Below the pieces are notes generated by a model that saw nothing but the letters and a program-made list of their open reading frames with translations, was not told the origin of the DNA and searched no databases. A stretch of 64,000 nucleotides of DNA from NCBI GenBank assembly GCA_045546135.1, contig JAZQCD010000006.1:62001-126000 (forward strand), read 5' to 3'. Each line of letters opens with the position of its first letter. The first letter of the stretch is position 1. Position numbers and translations under genes: made by a program. Positions 6,990 through 16,534 of the stretch are shown here, in pieces. The DNA comes from RUG13409 sp045546135 (GTDB lineage: Bacteria > Bacillota > Clostridia > Peptostreptococcales > Anaerovoracaceae).

Positions 6990-7922
6990 ATGGAATTCAG
7001 TCATGTTCCGGTCCTATACGAAAGTGTACTGAAGGCTCTTGATGTAAAGCCTGACGGCATATATGCAGACGGGACCTTAGGAGGAGGCGGGCACTCCTCA
7101 GGCATATGCTCACTTTTGTCGAAAGAGGGTATGCTAATCGGGATCGACAGAGATACGGATGCTCTTGATGCAGCAAAGAAAAGGCTTGAAAGCTATAGCT
7201 GCAAAAAAGCATTCATGCACAACAACTATTCGGAGATCAAAAACGTACTGTTCGAACTTGGAATAGGGCAAATAGACGGAGCGCTCCTGGACCTTGGAGT
7301 TTCATCCTTTCAGCTGGACAACACGGACAGAGGCTTCTCTTATCAGTACGATGCGCCTCTCGATATGAGAATGGACAGAGACGATAGCTTTACAGCTAAA
7401 GATGTAGTCAACGGATACTCCGAAGAGGAACTTACAAAGATCATCAAAGATTACGGCGAAGAGAAATGGGCTGCAAGGATAGCGAAGTTTATCTGCAGCG
7501 CAAGAGAAGAAAAGGATATAGAGACCACCTATGAACTGGTGGACATCATCAAAGCAGCTATTCCTGCTTCTGCAAGAAGGGAAGGCCCCCATCCTGCAAA
7601 GAGGACCTTCCAGGCCATAAGAATAGAAGTCAACGGCGAACTCGATCACTTAAGATCATGCCTAGACGATTTCATAGATGTCCTCGCTCCGGGCGGGAGG
7701 TTTGCTGTCATAAGCTTTCACTCCCTTGAGGATCGTATAGTCAAAGAATGTTTTCAAAAGCACCTGAATCCGTGCACCTGTCCTCCGGGATTTCCCTGTG
7801 TGTGCGGCAAGAAGGCGGATATCAAAAAGGTAACGAGAAAGCCCATTGAGGCCGATCCAAAGGAACTGCTGGTAAATCCGAGAGCAAGAAGCGCAAAACT
7901 GAGAGTTATAGAAAAATTATGA
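6990..7922 (+). CDS. rsmH: 16S rRNA (cytosine(1402)-N(4))-methyltransferase RsmH
   Basis: 310 residues, full length for RsmH (MraW). It has the start HVPVLYESVL, the SAM-binding loop DGTLGGGGHS (27-36), GIDRDTDAL, and LLDLGVSSFQLD. The C-terminal FHSLEDRIVK and NPRARSAKLRVIE are also typical. The enzyme N4-methylates C1402 in the P site of 16S rRNA using SAM. It sits in second position of the dcw cluster and its stop overlaps the ftsL-like start by 4 nt. Confidence 0.98.
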   Translation: MEFSHVPVLYESVLKALDVKPDGIYADGTLGGGGHSSGICSLLSKEGMLIGIDRDTDALDAAKKRLESYSCKKAFMHNNYSEIKNVLFELGIGQIDGALLDLGVSSFQLDNTDRGFSYQYDAPLDMRMDRDDSFTAKDVVNGYSEEELTKIIKDYGEEKWAARIAKFICSAREEKDIETTYELVDIIKAAIPASARREGPHPAKRTFQAIRIEVNGELDHLRSCLDDFIDVLAPGGRFAVISFHSLEDRIVKECFQKHLNPCTCPPGFPCVCGKKADIKKVTRKPIEADPKELLVNPRARSAKLRVIEKL

Positions 7923-8251
7923 GGAAGATTCTAAAGAACAACAGAACAAAGATAGTTGTTATCATGTTGCTTACAGCTATGGTATGCATAGCCTACGTAG
8001 GCTTTAATGCTTATTCCTCAAAACTCCAGTACGAGATCAACAAGATCAACAGCGAGATCCAGATGACCGAATACAAATTGGCGAATCTTGAAGTCAAGAT
8101 CGAATCAGCTACGAATGTGGACAGTCTTGAAGCAAGGGCTCTAGAGATGGGGCTTATCCATCCGGGCTTTGACAGGATAATCACCTTAAAGAGCGCGGAG
8201 ACTCAGCTTACGGATTTTGCCATGGCGCTTAAACAAAACGCATATAATTAG
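7919..8251 (+). CDS. ftsL: FtsL-like divisome protein
   Basis: 110 residues: basic start, one membrane helix (about 11-31) and then a coiled coil (about 33-67, KLQYEINKINSEIQMTEYKL). This is the layout of FtsL, a bitopic divisome protein that pairs with FtsB/DivIC and activates FtsWI. Sequence conservation in the family is low, so the call rests on topology, size and position between rsmH and the PBP gene. ATG 7919 overlaps the rsmH stop. A terminator-like hairpin follows. Confidence 0.85.
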   Translation: MRKILKNNRTKIVVIMLLTAMVCIAYVGFNAYSSKLQYEINKINSEIQMTEYKLANLEVKIESATNVDSLEARALEMGLIHPGFDRIITLKSAETQLTDFAMALKQNAYN

Positions 8252-8264
8252 GAAAACTTCACAC

Positions 8265-8290
8265 AGGCGCCCTTGAAGGGCGCCTTTCTT
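8265..8290 (+). terminator. Intrinsic terminator between ftsL and ftsI
   Basis: AGGCGCCCT (8265-8273), loop TGA, AGGGCGCCT (8277-8285), then TTTCTT. A 9-bp perfect stem in the middle of the dcw operon. It should reduce read-through from mraZ into the PBP gene. Confidence 0.8.
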
Positions 8291-8300
8291 GATTTATAAT
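8273..8300 (+). promoter_or_regulatory. ftsI promoter, predicted leaderless transcript
   Basis: TTGAAG (8273-8278), a 16-bp spacer and a consensus TATAAT (8295-8300). The -35 box lies inside the terminator loop and stem. The ATG of the PBP gene begins at 8308, so initiation about 7 nt after the -10 would yield an mRNA with no or almost no leader. Only AGGA, 3 nt before ATG, could serve as Shine-Dalgarno in read-through transcripts. Confidence 0.6.
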
Positions 8301-8307
8301 AGGATTT

Positions 8308-10314
8308 ATGAAAAACGTTAAACCGAGCAGAAAGAACAGAAGAAGGGTACTTTTTATCTTTTATGTATTTGCTGTCCTTTTTGCTGCTCTTACACTCAGG
8401 ACTGCATGGCATCAGATCATCAGAGGAAATGAGTACGCTCAGAAGGCTTCAAAGCAGCAAACGGCAGACAGCGTCATAAATGCTTTCAGAGGAAACATAC
8501 TCGATTCCGAAGGTAACTATCTGGCAGTATCTGCTTCAGCTCACACTATCTGGGTGAGACCCAGCACTGTAAAAGGCAACGGAAAGACGGAGGATGAGGT
8601 GACAAAGAATGCCTATGAAGAGGCTTTTGCCATCGCATCCGTTCTTGATATGGACACATATGACGTCTATGAGCTCATTACTTCAAACAAGTCTCTTTGC
8701 AAGATAGCAAAGAACGTATCTTCTGAAAAGGCTGACGCCTTAAGAAAACTTCAGCTTCCCGGAGTCGATATCATCGAGGATTCAAAGAGGTTCTATCCAA
8801 AGGGAGCCTTCGCATCTCAGATCATAGGCATAACAACAGACGATAATGTTGGACTCACAGGACTTGAAAGATATTATGATCTGACTCTCTCAGGAACCAA
8901 CGGAAGGTTCATAACCAGCACTGATAACAACAATAACACCCTCATATTCGGCCACAGCAAGTACTTCGATGCAAAGAACGGATATACGCTCGTAACGACC
9001 ATCAATACCAACATGCAGCGCATGGTGGAAGAAAAGATAGCTTACTACAAACAGGAACTCCCTGCTGACAGAATAGTCGCCATAGCCATGAACCCAAAGA
9101 CGGGCGAGATATATGCCATGGCTCAGACTGATGAGTTCGACCTCAATTATCCAAGGAGCGCAATGCCGGGCGACGAGGCATATTACGAGACTCTTACAGA
9201 AGCTGAACAGGTCTCATACTGGTCAAGGATGTGGAGGAATTTCTCTGTCTGCGATGTATACGAGCCCGGTTCCACATTCAAACCCATAACAGTCGCTCTT
9301 GCTCTTGACTACGGCGTTACAAGCATGGACGAATGGTTTTACTGCGCAGGATACCAGGACGTTGAGGACTGGACCATACATTGCTGGAACTGGCCTTGGA
9401 ACCACGGCCATCAGACCCTTGCAGGCGCAGTTGCAAACTCCTGCAACTCAGTAATGATACAGCTGGTGCAAAGGATAGGAAGGACTGACTACTATAACGG
9501 TCTTAGGACTTTCTGCATAACTGAGAGCACTGGCATCGATTATCCGGGCGAAGCGAGCAACCTCATATATCCTGAAAAGGAAACAGGTCCTGTTGAGCTT
9601 GCTACTATGGCATTCGGACAGGGCATAGCAGTGACGCCCATAAGCCTCATCACAGCCATCAGTTCTCTTGCCAACGAAGGAAAGCTCATGCAGCCTCATT
9701 TCGTAAAACAAATACTTGATTCTGACGGCAATGTGGTGGAGAATATAGAGCCTGTAGTCAGGAATATCACTGTTTCAGAAGAAACTGCAGCAAATATGAT
9801 GACCATACTCGAAAATGTCGTCACCAGCGGCGGCGCAGGCGCAGCAGGCATCAAAGGATACAGAGTAGGCGGAAAGACAGGTACTGCATACAAGGCTGTA
9901 GCAGGCGGATATTCAGAAACTGATGTATATACATCCTTCATAGGGATCGCACCCATGGAGGATCCGCAGCTCGTAGTCTTGGTCATATTCGACAATCCTG
10001 AATGGCGCAGTTCTACGGATACTGCTTCGGTCTGCGAAAAGGCAATCATGGAAGAAGCACTCCTGATGCTCAATATAGAACCGAACTATACAGCAGAAGA
10101 ACTTGAAGAGATGAGGAGCACAAAGACTATAGTTCCCGATCTTGTGGGTCATAGCCTTGAGGATGCCAGCGGTATCCTTGCAGGAGTTGAACTGGAATGC
10201 AAATATGCTGACGATCCCGGAAGTGGATATCACGAGATATCTGTTACAGATCAGTTCCCAAGAGCAGGAACTGAGGTAGAAAAAGGATCCTCGGTCACTG
10301 TATACTATAGATAA
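8308..10314 (+). CDS. ftsI: Class B penicillin-binding protein, FtsI/SpoVD type with PASTA domain
   Basis: 668 residues. N-terminal membrane anchor (about 13-32), PBP dimerisation domain from about 50, then a transpeptidase domain with Ser322-x-x-Lys (STFK), SCN at 378-380 and KTG at 523-525. One C-terminal PASTA domain follows (about 603-668, starting TIVPDLVGHSLEDA). It cross-links peptidoglycan at the septum in partnership with FtsW. A single PASTA repeat is seen in SpoVD and FtsI-type PBPs of Gram-positives, so vegetative and sporulation roles cannot be separated from sequence. It has its own apparent promoter in the ftsL terminator. Confidence 0.95.
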   Translation: MKNVKPSRKNRRRVLFIFYVFAVLFAALTLRTAWHQIIRGNEYAQKASKQQTADSVINAFRGNILDSEGNYLAVSASAHTIWVRPSTVKGNGKTEDEVTKNAYEEAFAIASVLDMDTYDVYELITSNKSLCKIAKNVSSEKADALRKLQLPGVDIIEDSKRFYPKGAFASQIIGITTDDNVGLTGLERYYDLTLSGTNGRFITSTDNNNNTLIFGHSKYFDAKNGYTLVTTINTNMQRMVEEKIAYYKQELPADRIVAIAMNPKTGEIYAMAQTDEFDLNYPRSAMPGDEAYYETLTEAEQVSYWSRMWRNFSVCDVYEPGSTFKPITVALALDYGVTSMDEWFYCAGYQDVEDWTIHCWNWPWNHGHQTLAGAVANSCNSVMIQLVQRIGRTDYYNGLRTFCITESTGIDYPGEASNLIYPEKETGPVELATMAFGQGIAVTPISLITAISSLANEGKLMQPHFVKQILDSDGNVVENIEPVVRNITVSEETAANMMTILENVVTSGGAGAAGIKGYRVGGKTGTAYKAVAGGYSETDVYTSFIGIAPMEDPQLVVLVIFDNPEWRSSTDTASVCEKAIMEEALLMLNIEPNYTAEELEEMRSTKTIVPDLVGHSLEDASGILAGVELECKYADDPGSGYHEISVTDQFPRAGTEVEKGSSVTVYYR

Positions 10315-10355
10315 AGACATTGAAAGGATGAGGACTTCGATCCTCGATAGGAAAT

Positions 10356-11741
10356 ATGAGAGAAAAAGATCTTGATTTTTTAAGAAACGCATCAGGCGGA
10401 AAGCTCCTCGGATGCAAGGATAATACTGTATCAGACGTCAAGATAGACTCAAGGGAAGCAGGAGAAGGGGACCTTTTCGTTTGCGTCGTTGGAGAATTCA
10501 ATGACGGACACAGATTCGCAGAAGGAGTCTACGGAAACGGATGCAGAGTATTCCTCATGTCTGACGAATGTGCAGCTCAGGACCTTGTCGATGCTCACAG
10601 CGATGCTTCTGTAATACTTGTTTCTGATACTGTCAAAGCATTTGAAGCAATGGCAAAGAAGTATCTTGACCAGTATGACATAAAGAAGCTTGCAGTTACA
10701 GGGAGCGTAGGAAAAACAACGACTAAGCTCCTTACAGCCGCTGTCATGGGATCTAAATACAACACTCTTTGCACAAAAAAGAATCTGAATACAAACCTTG
10801 GGCTTTCCATGACTGCATTTATGGCAGATGAGACAACAGAGGCCATGGTATTTGAGATGGGCATGGACGGAAAAGGACAGATCGAAGAAGATGTTTCTTT
10901 CATAGATCCTGAACTAGCTATCATTACCAATGTGGGTATCTCCCATATGGAAAGGCTGGGAAGCAGGGATGCAATAGCTGATGCAAAACTTGAGATCGTG
11001 AGCAGATTCACAAAAGATGACCACCTTGTAGTCAACGGAGATTCCGATTATTTAAGGACAGAGGATGAGATAAGAAAAAGAGCGCTTAACAAATCAGATT
11101 TTTCTGTTACAATAGTCAAGGCTCCGGAAGAGATCATAAACAATGGACTCGATGGAGTCGAGTTTGACCTTGACGGCCAGCATTTCACGCTGCCTCTTAT
11201 TGGAGAGCAGAATGTCATAGACGCTTGCCTTGCAATAAAGGCAGGAGAGTTCTTCGGCGTAACTCTTGCAGAGGCTGCAGATGGCCTTGCAAAAGTGGAA
11301 AGCGAAGACAGAAGGCTAAAAGCAGAGGACCTTGGCGGCATCACTTTGCTTGATGACAGCTATAATGCAAGTCCCGATTCCATGAAGGCAGGACTTGCTG
11401 CTTTGGCTGCAGCAAAAGGAAATAGAAAGATCGCCATACTTTCCGATATGTATGAGCTTGGCGACGCTGAAGAAGAAGGCCACTTCGAAGTCGGAAGAGC
11501 GGCTGCAGAATGCGGCATAGACATGGTCCTTGCCACAGGAGAAAACAGCAGCATCTATTCACAGGGAGTCAGCAGCGTAAAGGGCGCAAAGACCACAGTC
11601 ATAGAGCTTGGTACTAACAGGAGCGTCCTTGATATGGTCCTTCAGATCCTGATGCCGGGAGATGTTGTCCTTGTAAAGGGTTCTAACGGAACAAGGATCA
11701 GCGAAGTGGCTGAAGGCATCAGGGAAGAACTCAAAAAATAA
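10356..11741 (+). CDS. murF: UDP-MurNAc-tripeptide--D-Ala-D-Ala ligase MurF
   Basis: 461 residues with the three Mur-ligase domains. The N-terminal UDP-binding part contains DSREAGEGDLFV (31-42). The ATP loop is TGSVGKTTTK (115-124). A central block EMGMDGKGQIE follows, and the C-terminal domain carries DDSYNASPDSM and LSDMYELG. MurF adds D-Ala-D-Ala to UDP-MurNAc-tripeptide in the cytoplasm, the last soluble step before MraY. ATG 10356 is preceded by TAGGA. It lies 41 nt after the PBP stop, with a small GAGGA...TCCTC hairpin between, and 33 nt before mraY. Confidence 0.97.
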   Translation: MREKDLDFLRNASGGKLLGCKDNTVSDVKIDSREAGEGDLFVCVVGEFNDGHRFAEGVYGNGCRVFLMSDECAAQDLVDAHSDASVILVSDTVKAFEAMAKKYLDQYDIKKLAVTGSVGKTTTKLLTAAVMGSKYNTLCTKKNLNTNLGLSMTAFMADETTEAMVFEMGMDGKGQIEEDVSFIDPELAIITNVGISHMERLGSRDAIADAKLEIVSRFTKDDHLVVNGDSDYLRTEDEIRKRALNKSDFSVTIVKAPEEIINNGLDGVEFDLDGQHFTLPLIGEQNVIDACLAIKAGEFFGVTLAEAADGLAKVESEDRRLKAEDLGGITLLDDSYNASPDSMKAGLAALAAAKGNRKIAILSDMYELGDAEEEGHFEVGRAAAECGIDMVLATGENSSIYSQGVSSVKGAKTTVIELGTNRSVLDMVLQILMPGDVVLVKGSNGTRISEVAEGIREELKK

Positions 11742-11774
11742 AGGCATCATGCCAATAATATCAGGAGACGATCA

Positions 11775-12794
11775 ATGAAAAGTCTGATCATGTCAGGTAT
11801 CATCATAGCAGCTGCTGCATTTTTTTGCGGCACACTTACATATATAGAGATACCCCTTCTCAAAAAATTGAAAGCAGGGCAGGCCATAAGGGAAGAAGGT
11901 CCCCAGGCTCACCTTGCAAAGGCAGGAACTCCAACTATGGGCGGTCTTGCCATGATAGTAACTGTCATAGTCTTTGGCGTAGTACTCATGATCAGAGATC
12001 AGCAGACAGTGCCGACAGTCCTTGTCATACTCTTTTGCACTGTAGTCTATGCAGGCATAGGTTTTTACGATGATTTCCTAAAGGTAGTCAAGCATCAAAA
12101 CGAAGGCCTTACATCAAAGCAAAAAGCTCTGCTTCAGGTAGCAGTAGGCCTTGTACTTTCGCTTTACAGATATTTTGCAGACAACAGGATGGTCTACATA
12201 CCCTTTGTAAGAAGAGCAGTAGACTTTGGTATTTTCATCATACCCTTCACCATATTCGTATTCGTGGCCATGACCAATGCAGTGAACCTTACAGACGGAC
12301 TTGACGGACTTGCAAGCAGCGTAACCCTCAATGCATCCTTAAGCCTTGGACTCCTCACTCTCATCGGCATAAGACATACGATCCCTGAAAACGATTACTC
12401 CTACGGATATACGGGCAATCAGGGAAGCGCAGCAATAGCTTTCGTACTTTGCGGATGCTGCATAGGATTCCTTGTTTTCAATCATCATCCTGCAAAGATC
12501 TTTATGGGTGATACAGGATCCCTTGCTCTTGGCGCGTGCCTTTCTGCAATAGCCATGACCAGTTCATTTGACTTTATGCTTCCAATCGTAGGCATCGTTT
12601 ATGTATGCGAAGCATTGAGCGTCATCATACAGGTCTATGTATTCAAGACGCAAAACGGAAGAAGGTTTTTCCGTATGGCTCCTATCCATCATCATTTTGA
12701 ACTTGGCGGATGGAGCGAAGTAAAGATAGATACTGTCTTTGCTCTCATAACTTTGGCAGCAGGAGCCCTTTGCTACTGGCTGTTCAATCTGTGA
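11775..12794 (+). CDS. mraY: Phospho-N-acetylmuramoyl-pentapeptide transferase MraY
   Basis: 339 residues, ten or so membrane helices. It carries the MraY signatures: GTPTMGGLAMI near 54, YDDFLKV near 97, NAVNLTDGLDGLAS near 168, FMGDTGSLALGA near 243, and the HHHFE motif in PIHHHFELGG near 298. It transfers phospho-MurNAc-pentapeptide to undecaprenyl phosphate, making lipid I. AGGAGA stands 9 nt before ATG 11775. The order murF-mraY-murD is the common dcw arrangement. Confidence 0.98.
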   Translation: MKSLIMSGIIIAAAAFFCGTLTYIEIPLLKKLKAGQAIREEGPQAHLAKAGTPTMGGLAMIVTVIVFGVVLMIRDQQTVPTVLVILFCTVVYAGIGFYDDFLKVVKHQNEGLTSKQKALLQVAVGLVLSLYRYFADNRMVYIPFVRRAVDFGIFIIPFTIFVFVAMTNAVNLTDGLDGLASSVTLNASLSLGLLTLIGIRHTIPENDYSYGYTGNQGSAAIAFVLCGCCIGFLVFNHHPAKIFMGDTGSLALGACLSAIAMTSSFDFMLPIVGIVYVCEALSVIIQVYVFKTQNGRRFFRMAPIHHHFELGGWSEVKIDTVFALITLAAGALCYWLFNL

Positions 12795-12801
12795 TATGAA
12801 G

Positions 12802-12856
12802 GCCTTTAATGAAAGGCTTTAAAATGTATGGGCTAAAGCATGCCTTTTCATGCTTT
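12802..12856 (+). other. Two hairpins in the mraY-murD spacer
   Basis: GCCTTT-AATG-AAAGGC (12802-12817) followed by TTTAAAA, and AAAGCATG (12835-12842) with CATGCTTT (12849-12856). The first resembles a weak terminator or attenuator. The second sits just before the murD ribosome site. Confidence 0.5.
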
Positions 12857-12873
12857 GGCAAAACAGGAGAAAT

Positions 12874-14232
12874 ATGAAAAAAGTTTTGGTTATAGGACTT
12901 GGTATTTCCGGAATAGGTAGCCTCAAACTCCTTAAAGGAAGAGTCGAGCTCTTCGCATATGATGCGAAAAAAGAAGAAGAAATAAAAGATGAAACAAAAG
13001 CCCTTCTTGATGAGATGGGCGTTTCCTGCTTTTTCGGGACCGATCCACAAGGGCCTTTTGATCAGGTGGTCGTAAGCCCTGCAGTTCCAATGGATAATCC
13101 CATAGTTGCAAAGTTAAGATCCGAAGGCAGCGAGATAATAGGGGAAATGGAACTTGCATACAGATATTGCAAGGGAAGTTTCATAGGTATCACAGGTACC
13201 AACGGTAAGACGACGACTACGACTCTTGTAGGCGAGATCATGAAGAACGGCGGCAAAGACACTATGGTCGTAGGAAACATAGGAGCAGCAGTATCTGAAG
13301 TCTGCGAAAAGGCTACCGAAGACACTGTCATGGTCACGGAGCTTTCATCGTTCCAGCTTGAGACCGTATCTGAATTCCATGTTCATATCAGCGCCATACT
13401 GAACCTTACGCCGGACCATCTCGACAGGCACAAGACCTTTGAAGGATATATAGCTGCAAAAGCAAGGATACTAGAAAACCAGACCCTTGCAGATTTCTTT
13501 ATATACAATGCAGATGATCCTGAGACTGCAAAGCTTGCAGAAACTGTAGATCATGTAAACAAGGTACCCTTCTCTGCAAAGGAAGGCTGCGAAAGCCTGT
13601 CACTCCTTTCCAATGCTGCATATGTATCGGAAGGAAACATCGTAGTAAAAGCAGGCGGAAAAGAGCACAAGATCTGTCCTGTAGACGCTCTTCAGATCCC
13701 GGGACATCACAACCTTGAGAATGCTCTTGCAGCTGCAGCCATAGGCATATTTGCAGGCATAAAAGCAAAGAGCATAGGAAAGACAATGAGGGCGTTCAAA
13801 GGCGTTGAACACCGCCTTGAGTTCGTAAGAGAACTAAAAGGAGTCAGATATATAAACGATTCAAAGGGAACAAATCCTGACGCTTCCATGAAGGCCCTTG
13901 AGGCAATGCCTGCACCCATAATCATCATAGCAGGCGGTTATGATAAGCATCTTGACTTTACAGACTACATAAATGCTATGAAGGGTAAAGTCGAATACAT
14001 GCTCCTCTTGGGAGCTACTGCTGACCAGATCGAAGAGACTGCTCTTAAGTGCGGTTTTTCAGATGACAGGATCATAAAGTGCAGCAGCCTTGAGGTGTGC
14101 GTTGCAAGCGCAGCAAAGCTTGCTGAAAAAGGATTTACTGTCCTTCTTTCTCCTGCGTGCGCCAGCTGGGGCATGTTCGAGAATTACGAACAAAGGGGCA
14201 GAGAATTTAAAAGACTTGTCAAAGAACTTTAA
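12874..14232 (+). CDS. murD: UDP-MurNAc-L-alanine--D-glutamate ligase MurD
   Basis: 452 residues from ATG 12874, chosen over an in-frame ATG at 12850 because AGGAGA precedes it and MKKVLVIGLGISG is the usual Rossmann start. The ATP loop ITGTNGKTTTT lies near 106-116, then ELSSFQLE, LNLTPDHLDRH and the C-terminal NDSKGTNPDA and LSPACASWGMF motifs. MurD adds D-Glu to UDP-MurNAc-L-Ala. No murC, murE or murB is seen here, so these must lie elsewhere in the genome. ftsW follows with a 12-nt gap. Confidence 0.97.
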   Translation: MKKVLVIGLGISGIGSLKLLKGRVELFAYDAKKEEEIKDETKALLDEMGVSCFFGTDPQGPFDQVVVSPAVPMDNPIVAKLRSEGSEIIGEMELAYRYCKGSFIGITGTNGKTTTTTLVGEIMKNGGKDTMVVGNIGAAVSEVCEKATEDTVMVTELSSFQLETVSEFHVHISAILNLTPDHLDRHKTFEGYIAAKARILENQTLADFFIYNADDPETAKLAETVDHVNKVPFSAKEGCESLSLLSNAAYVSEGNIVVKAGGKEHKICPVDALQIPGHHNLENALAAAAIGIFAGIKAKSIGKTMRAFKGVEHRLEFVRELKGVRYINDSKGTNPDASMKALEAMPAPIIIIAGGYDKHLDFTDYINAMKGKVEYMLLLGATADQIEETALKCGFSDDRIIKCSSLEVCVASAAKLAEKGFTVLLSPACASWGMFENYEQRGREFKRLVKEL

Positions 14233-14244
14233 AGGGATCGCGAT

Positions 14245-15423
14245 TTGAAGAAACTCAGACTCAAAAAGGGAATACACGAAGGCGATTACAGGATACTCAT
14301 ACTTACACTTGGTATCTCCCTTTTTGGTATCATCATGGAGTTCTCGGCAGGGTATTATGTATCCCTGAGCAAATACGGAGATCCTTATAACTACTTAAGA
14401 AGCGCAGCTGTGTGGTTTCTTATCGGATGGGCAATATTCATATTTTGCTCTTTCGTCGATTACAGCATTTACAGTTACCTGGCTGTACTTGCGCTAATTG
14501 CAGGCTTTGTTTTGCTAGGTCTTGTATTTACTCCACTCGGAGTGACTATAAACAATGCTACAAGGTGGATACAAATAGGGAATGGCCCTACCATCATGCC
14601 CGGAGAGATCATAAAGACATGTATGATACTCTTCTTTTCATGGCTTTATGCAGAAAAAGCAGAGCGCGCAAAAAAGCCTCTTTGGATACTGTTTGCTCTC
14701 ATCATAGCGGGGACTGCTTTTTTCCTCATATACAAGCAGCCAAACCTTTCCACAGCGCTCATAGTAGTCATGCTCATTGTCGGAATGATGTTCCTTGCAG
14801 GACTTCCTCTCATCTATGTAGTAGGGACTATAGCAGCCGGCATTGCAGGCGTAGTATTCCTTCTGACATTCAAGGGAGGATATATGATGGAGAGAGTCAC
14901 ATCCTTTACTCATCCCTTTGATGATGCTTTAGGTTCAGGATATCAGGTGGTGCAGGGGCTTCTTGCTCTTGGCTCTGGTGGAGTCTTTGGCCTTGGCCTT
15001 GGCAACTCCATACAAAAAGCTTTTTACCTTCCTGAAGCTCAAAGCGATTTCATACTTCCCATCATAGGAGAAGAACTTGGATTTGTAGGCGTACTTTGCC
15101 TTCTCATCGCATATCTGATCCTCGTATATGTGATACTCAGTACGGCCATAAGGGCAAAGGATCGTTTCGGCATGCTCCTTGCAGGAGGAGTAGGTCTTCA
15201 TCTTGGACTTCAGGTCATTTTGAATGTAGCAGTAGTCACAGCTACGGCGCCGCCGACAGGAGTGGTTCTTCCTTTGATATCTGCAGGAGGAAATGCTCTT
15301 ATACTCTATATGGCAGAGCTTGGTATAGTGTATAATATATCTAAACAAGCAAGAGAGATGGATATGGAAGAAGATCCTCAAAGCGCTGAGGATTCTGATC
15401 TCATAGCTGTCAATGAAAGGTGA
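14245..15423 (+). CDS. ftsW: Lipid II-polymerising SEDS protein FtsW
   Basis: 392 residues read from a TTG start (14245), with AAAGGGA 9 nt upstream; no ATG or GTG lies near. About ten membrane helices. Signatures include NNATRWI near 95, MPGEIIKTCMILFF near 117, the conserved GSGYQVVQGLLALGSGG block near 230, and PEAQSDFI and PPTGVVLPLISAGGNAL. FtsW polymerises glycan strands with its cognate class B PBP, encoded upstream. It could equally be called SpoVE. Its last codons overlap an in-frame ATG (15413) of the murG frame, so translation is coupled. Confidence 0.93.
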   Translation: MKKLRLKKGIHEGDYRILILTLGISLFGIIMEFSAGYYVSLSKYGDPYNYLRSAAVWFLIGWAIFIFCSFVDYSIYSYLAVLALIAGFVLLGLVFTPLGVTINNATRWIQIGNGPTIMPGEIIKTCMILFFSWLYAEKAERAKKPLWILFALIIAGTAFFLIYKQPNLSTALIVVMLIVGMMFLAGLPLIYVVGTIAAGIAGVVFLLTFKGGYMMERVTSFTHPFDDALGSGYQVVQGLLALGSGGVFGLGLGNSIQKAFYLPEAQSDFILPIIGEELGFVGVLCLLIAYLILVYVILSTAIRAKDRFGMLLAGGVGLHLGLQVILNVAVVTATAPPTGVVLPLISAGGNALILYMAELGIVYNISKQAREMDMEEDPQSAEDSDLIAVNER

Positions 15424-15427
15424 AACA

Positions 15428-16534
15428 ATGAACGTGCTGATTTCTTGCGGAGGCACGGGAGGACATATTTATCCCGGAATTGCCATCGCTGACAAAATAA
15501 AGGAAAGACATCCTGATGCAAACATACTCTTTGTAGGGACAAAGAACGGCATGGAAAACAGGCTTGTTCCTGCAGCAGGATACGATATAAAAGGGATAGA
15601 TGCAAAAGGCTTTGACAGAAAGCATCTTCTCGCCAATTTCAAGACCATACATGACACTCTCCTTGGAAGCAGGGAGGTAGTAGACATCATAGAAGAGTTC
15701 AAACCTGAAATTGCCATAGGTACAGGCGGCTACGTGACAGGACCTGTGCTCCTTCAGGCAAACAGGCATCATATACCTTGCTATGTACATGAGCAAAATG
15801 CAATGCCCGGCGTTGCAAACAAGATGATCTCCGCCTTTGCAAAAAAGGTCTTCATCAGCTTTGAAGGCACGGAGAAATATTTTTCTCATCCGGACAGAGC
15901 AGTCCTTACAGGAAACCCTGTAAGAGCTGAGTTTTCAAGTCTGGACAGAAACAAGAGCAGAGAAGAATTGGGACTTGCTCCGTCGGACAGAATGATACTG
16001 ATCTTTGGAGGAAGCCTTGGCGCCCAGGTCATCAACGAAGAGACCATTCAGCTCATAAAGCATTTTGAAGAAAGAGGACTTGATTACAAGGTCATCTTTG
16101 TTACAGGCAACAGGTATTACGAAGAGATAAGGTCCATAATAGACGGCAACGGAGACAATGTACTTCCGTCTTTCGTAACTCTTATGGCCTATGCATATAA
16201 CATGCCTCAGCTCATGTGCGCAGCTGATGTAGTTGTGAGCAGATCGGGAGCCATAGCAGTATCTGAAATAGCTGCATGCGGAAGAGCAAGTGTGCTCATC
16301 CCGTCTCCAAACGTTACTGCAAACCACCAATTCTATAATGCAAAAGCTCTCGCAGACAAGGGAGCTGCAGTACTCCTTGAAGAAAAGGATCTGCTTGAAG
16401 AAAAAGTAGACCTTACAGAAGAGGTCTTAAAGATACTCAACATGCAGGGTACTCTTTACGAAATGTCAGAGGCGGCCAGATCCTTAGGCAAGATCGATGC
16501 TGCCGATATCATATGCGATAATCTTGGTATCTGA
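15428..16534 (+). CDS. murG: UDP-GlcNAc--lipid I transferase MurG
   Basis: 368 residues from ATG 15428, which has GAAAGGTGAAAC before it and gives the normal start MNVLISCGGTGGHIYPG; an earlier ATG at 15413 would add five residues. GT28 features are intact: GGTGGH for lipid I/phosphate, GTGGYVTGP near 103, FGGSLGAQVINE near 195, and the donor-binding SRSGAIAVSEIAACGR near 272 followed by ANHQFYNAK. MurG adds GlcNAc to lipid I on the inner membrane face. The stop overlaps ftsQ by one base (TGATG). Confidence 0.98.
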   Translation: MNVLISCGGTGGHIYPGIAIADKIKERHPDANILFVGTKNGMENRLVPAAGYDIKGIDAKGFDRKHLLANFKTIHDTLLGSREVVDIIEEFKPEIAIGTGGYVTGPVLLQANRHHIPCYVHEQNAMPGVANKMISAFAKKVFISFEGTEKYFSHPDRAVLTGNPVRAEFSSLDRNKSREELGLAPSDRMILIFGGSLGAQVINEETIQLIKHFEERGLDYKVIFVTGNRYYEEIRSIIDGNGDNVLPSFVTLMAYAYNMPQLMCAADVVVSRSGAIAVSEIAACGRASVLIPSPNVTANHQFYNAKALADKGAAVLLEEKDLLEEKVDLTEEVLKILNMQGTLYEMSEAARSLGKIDAADIICDNLGI

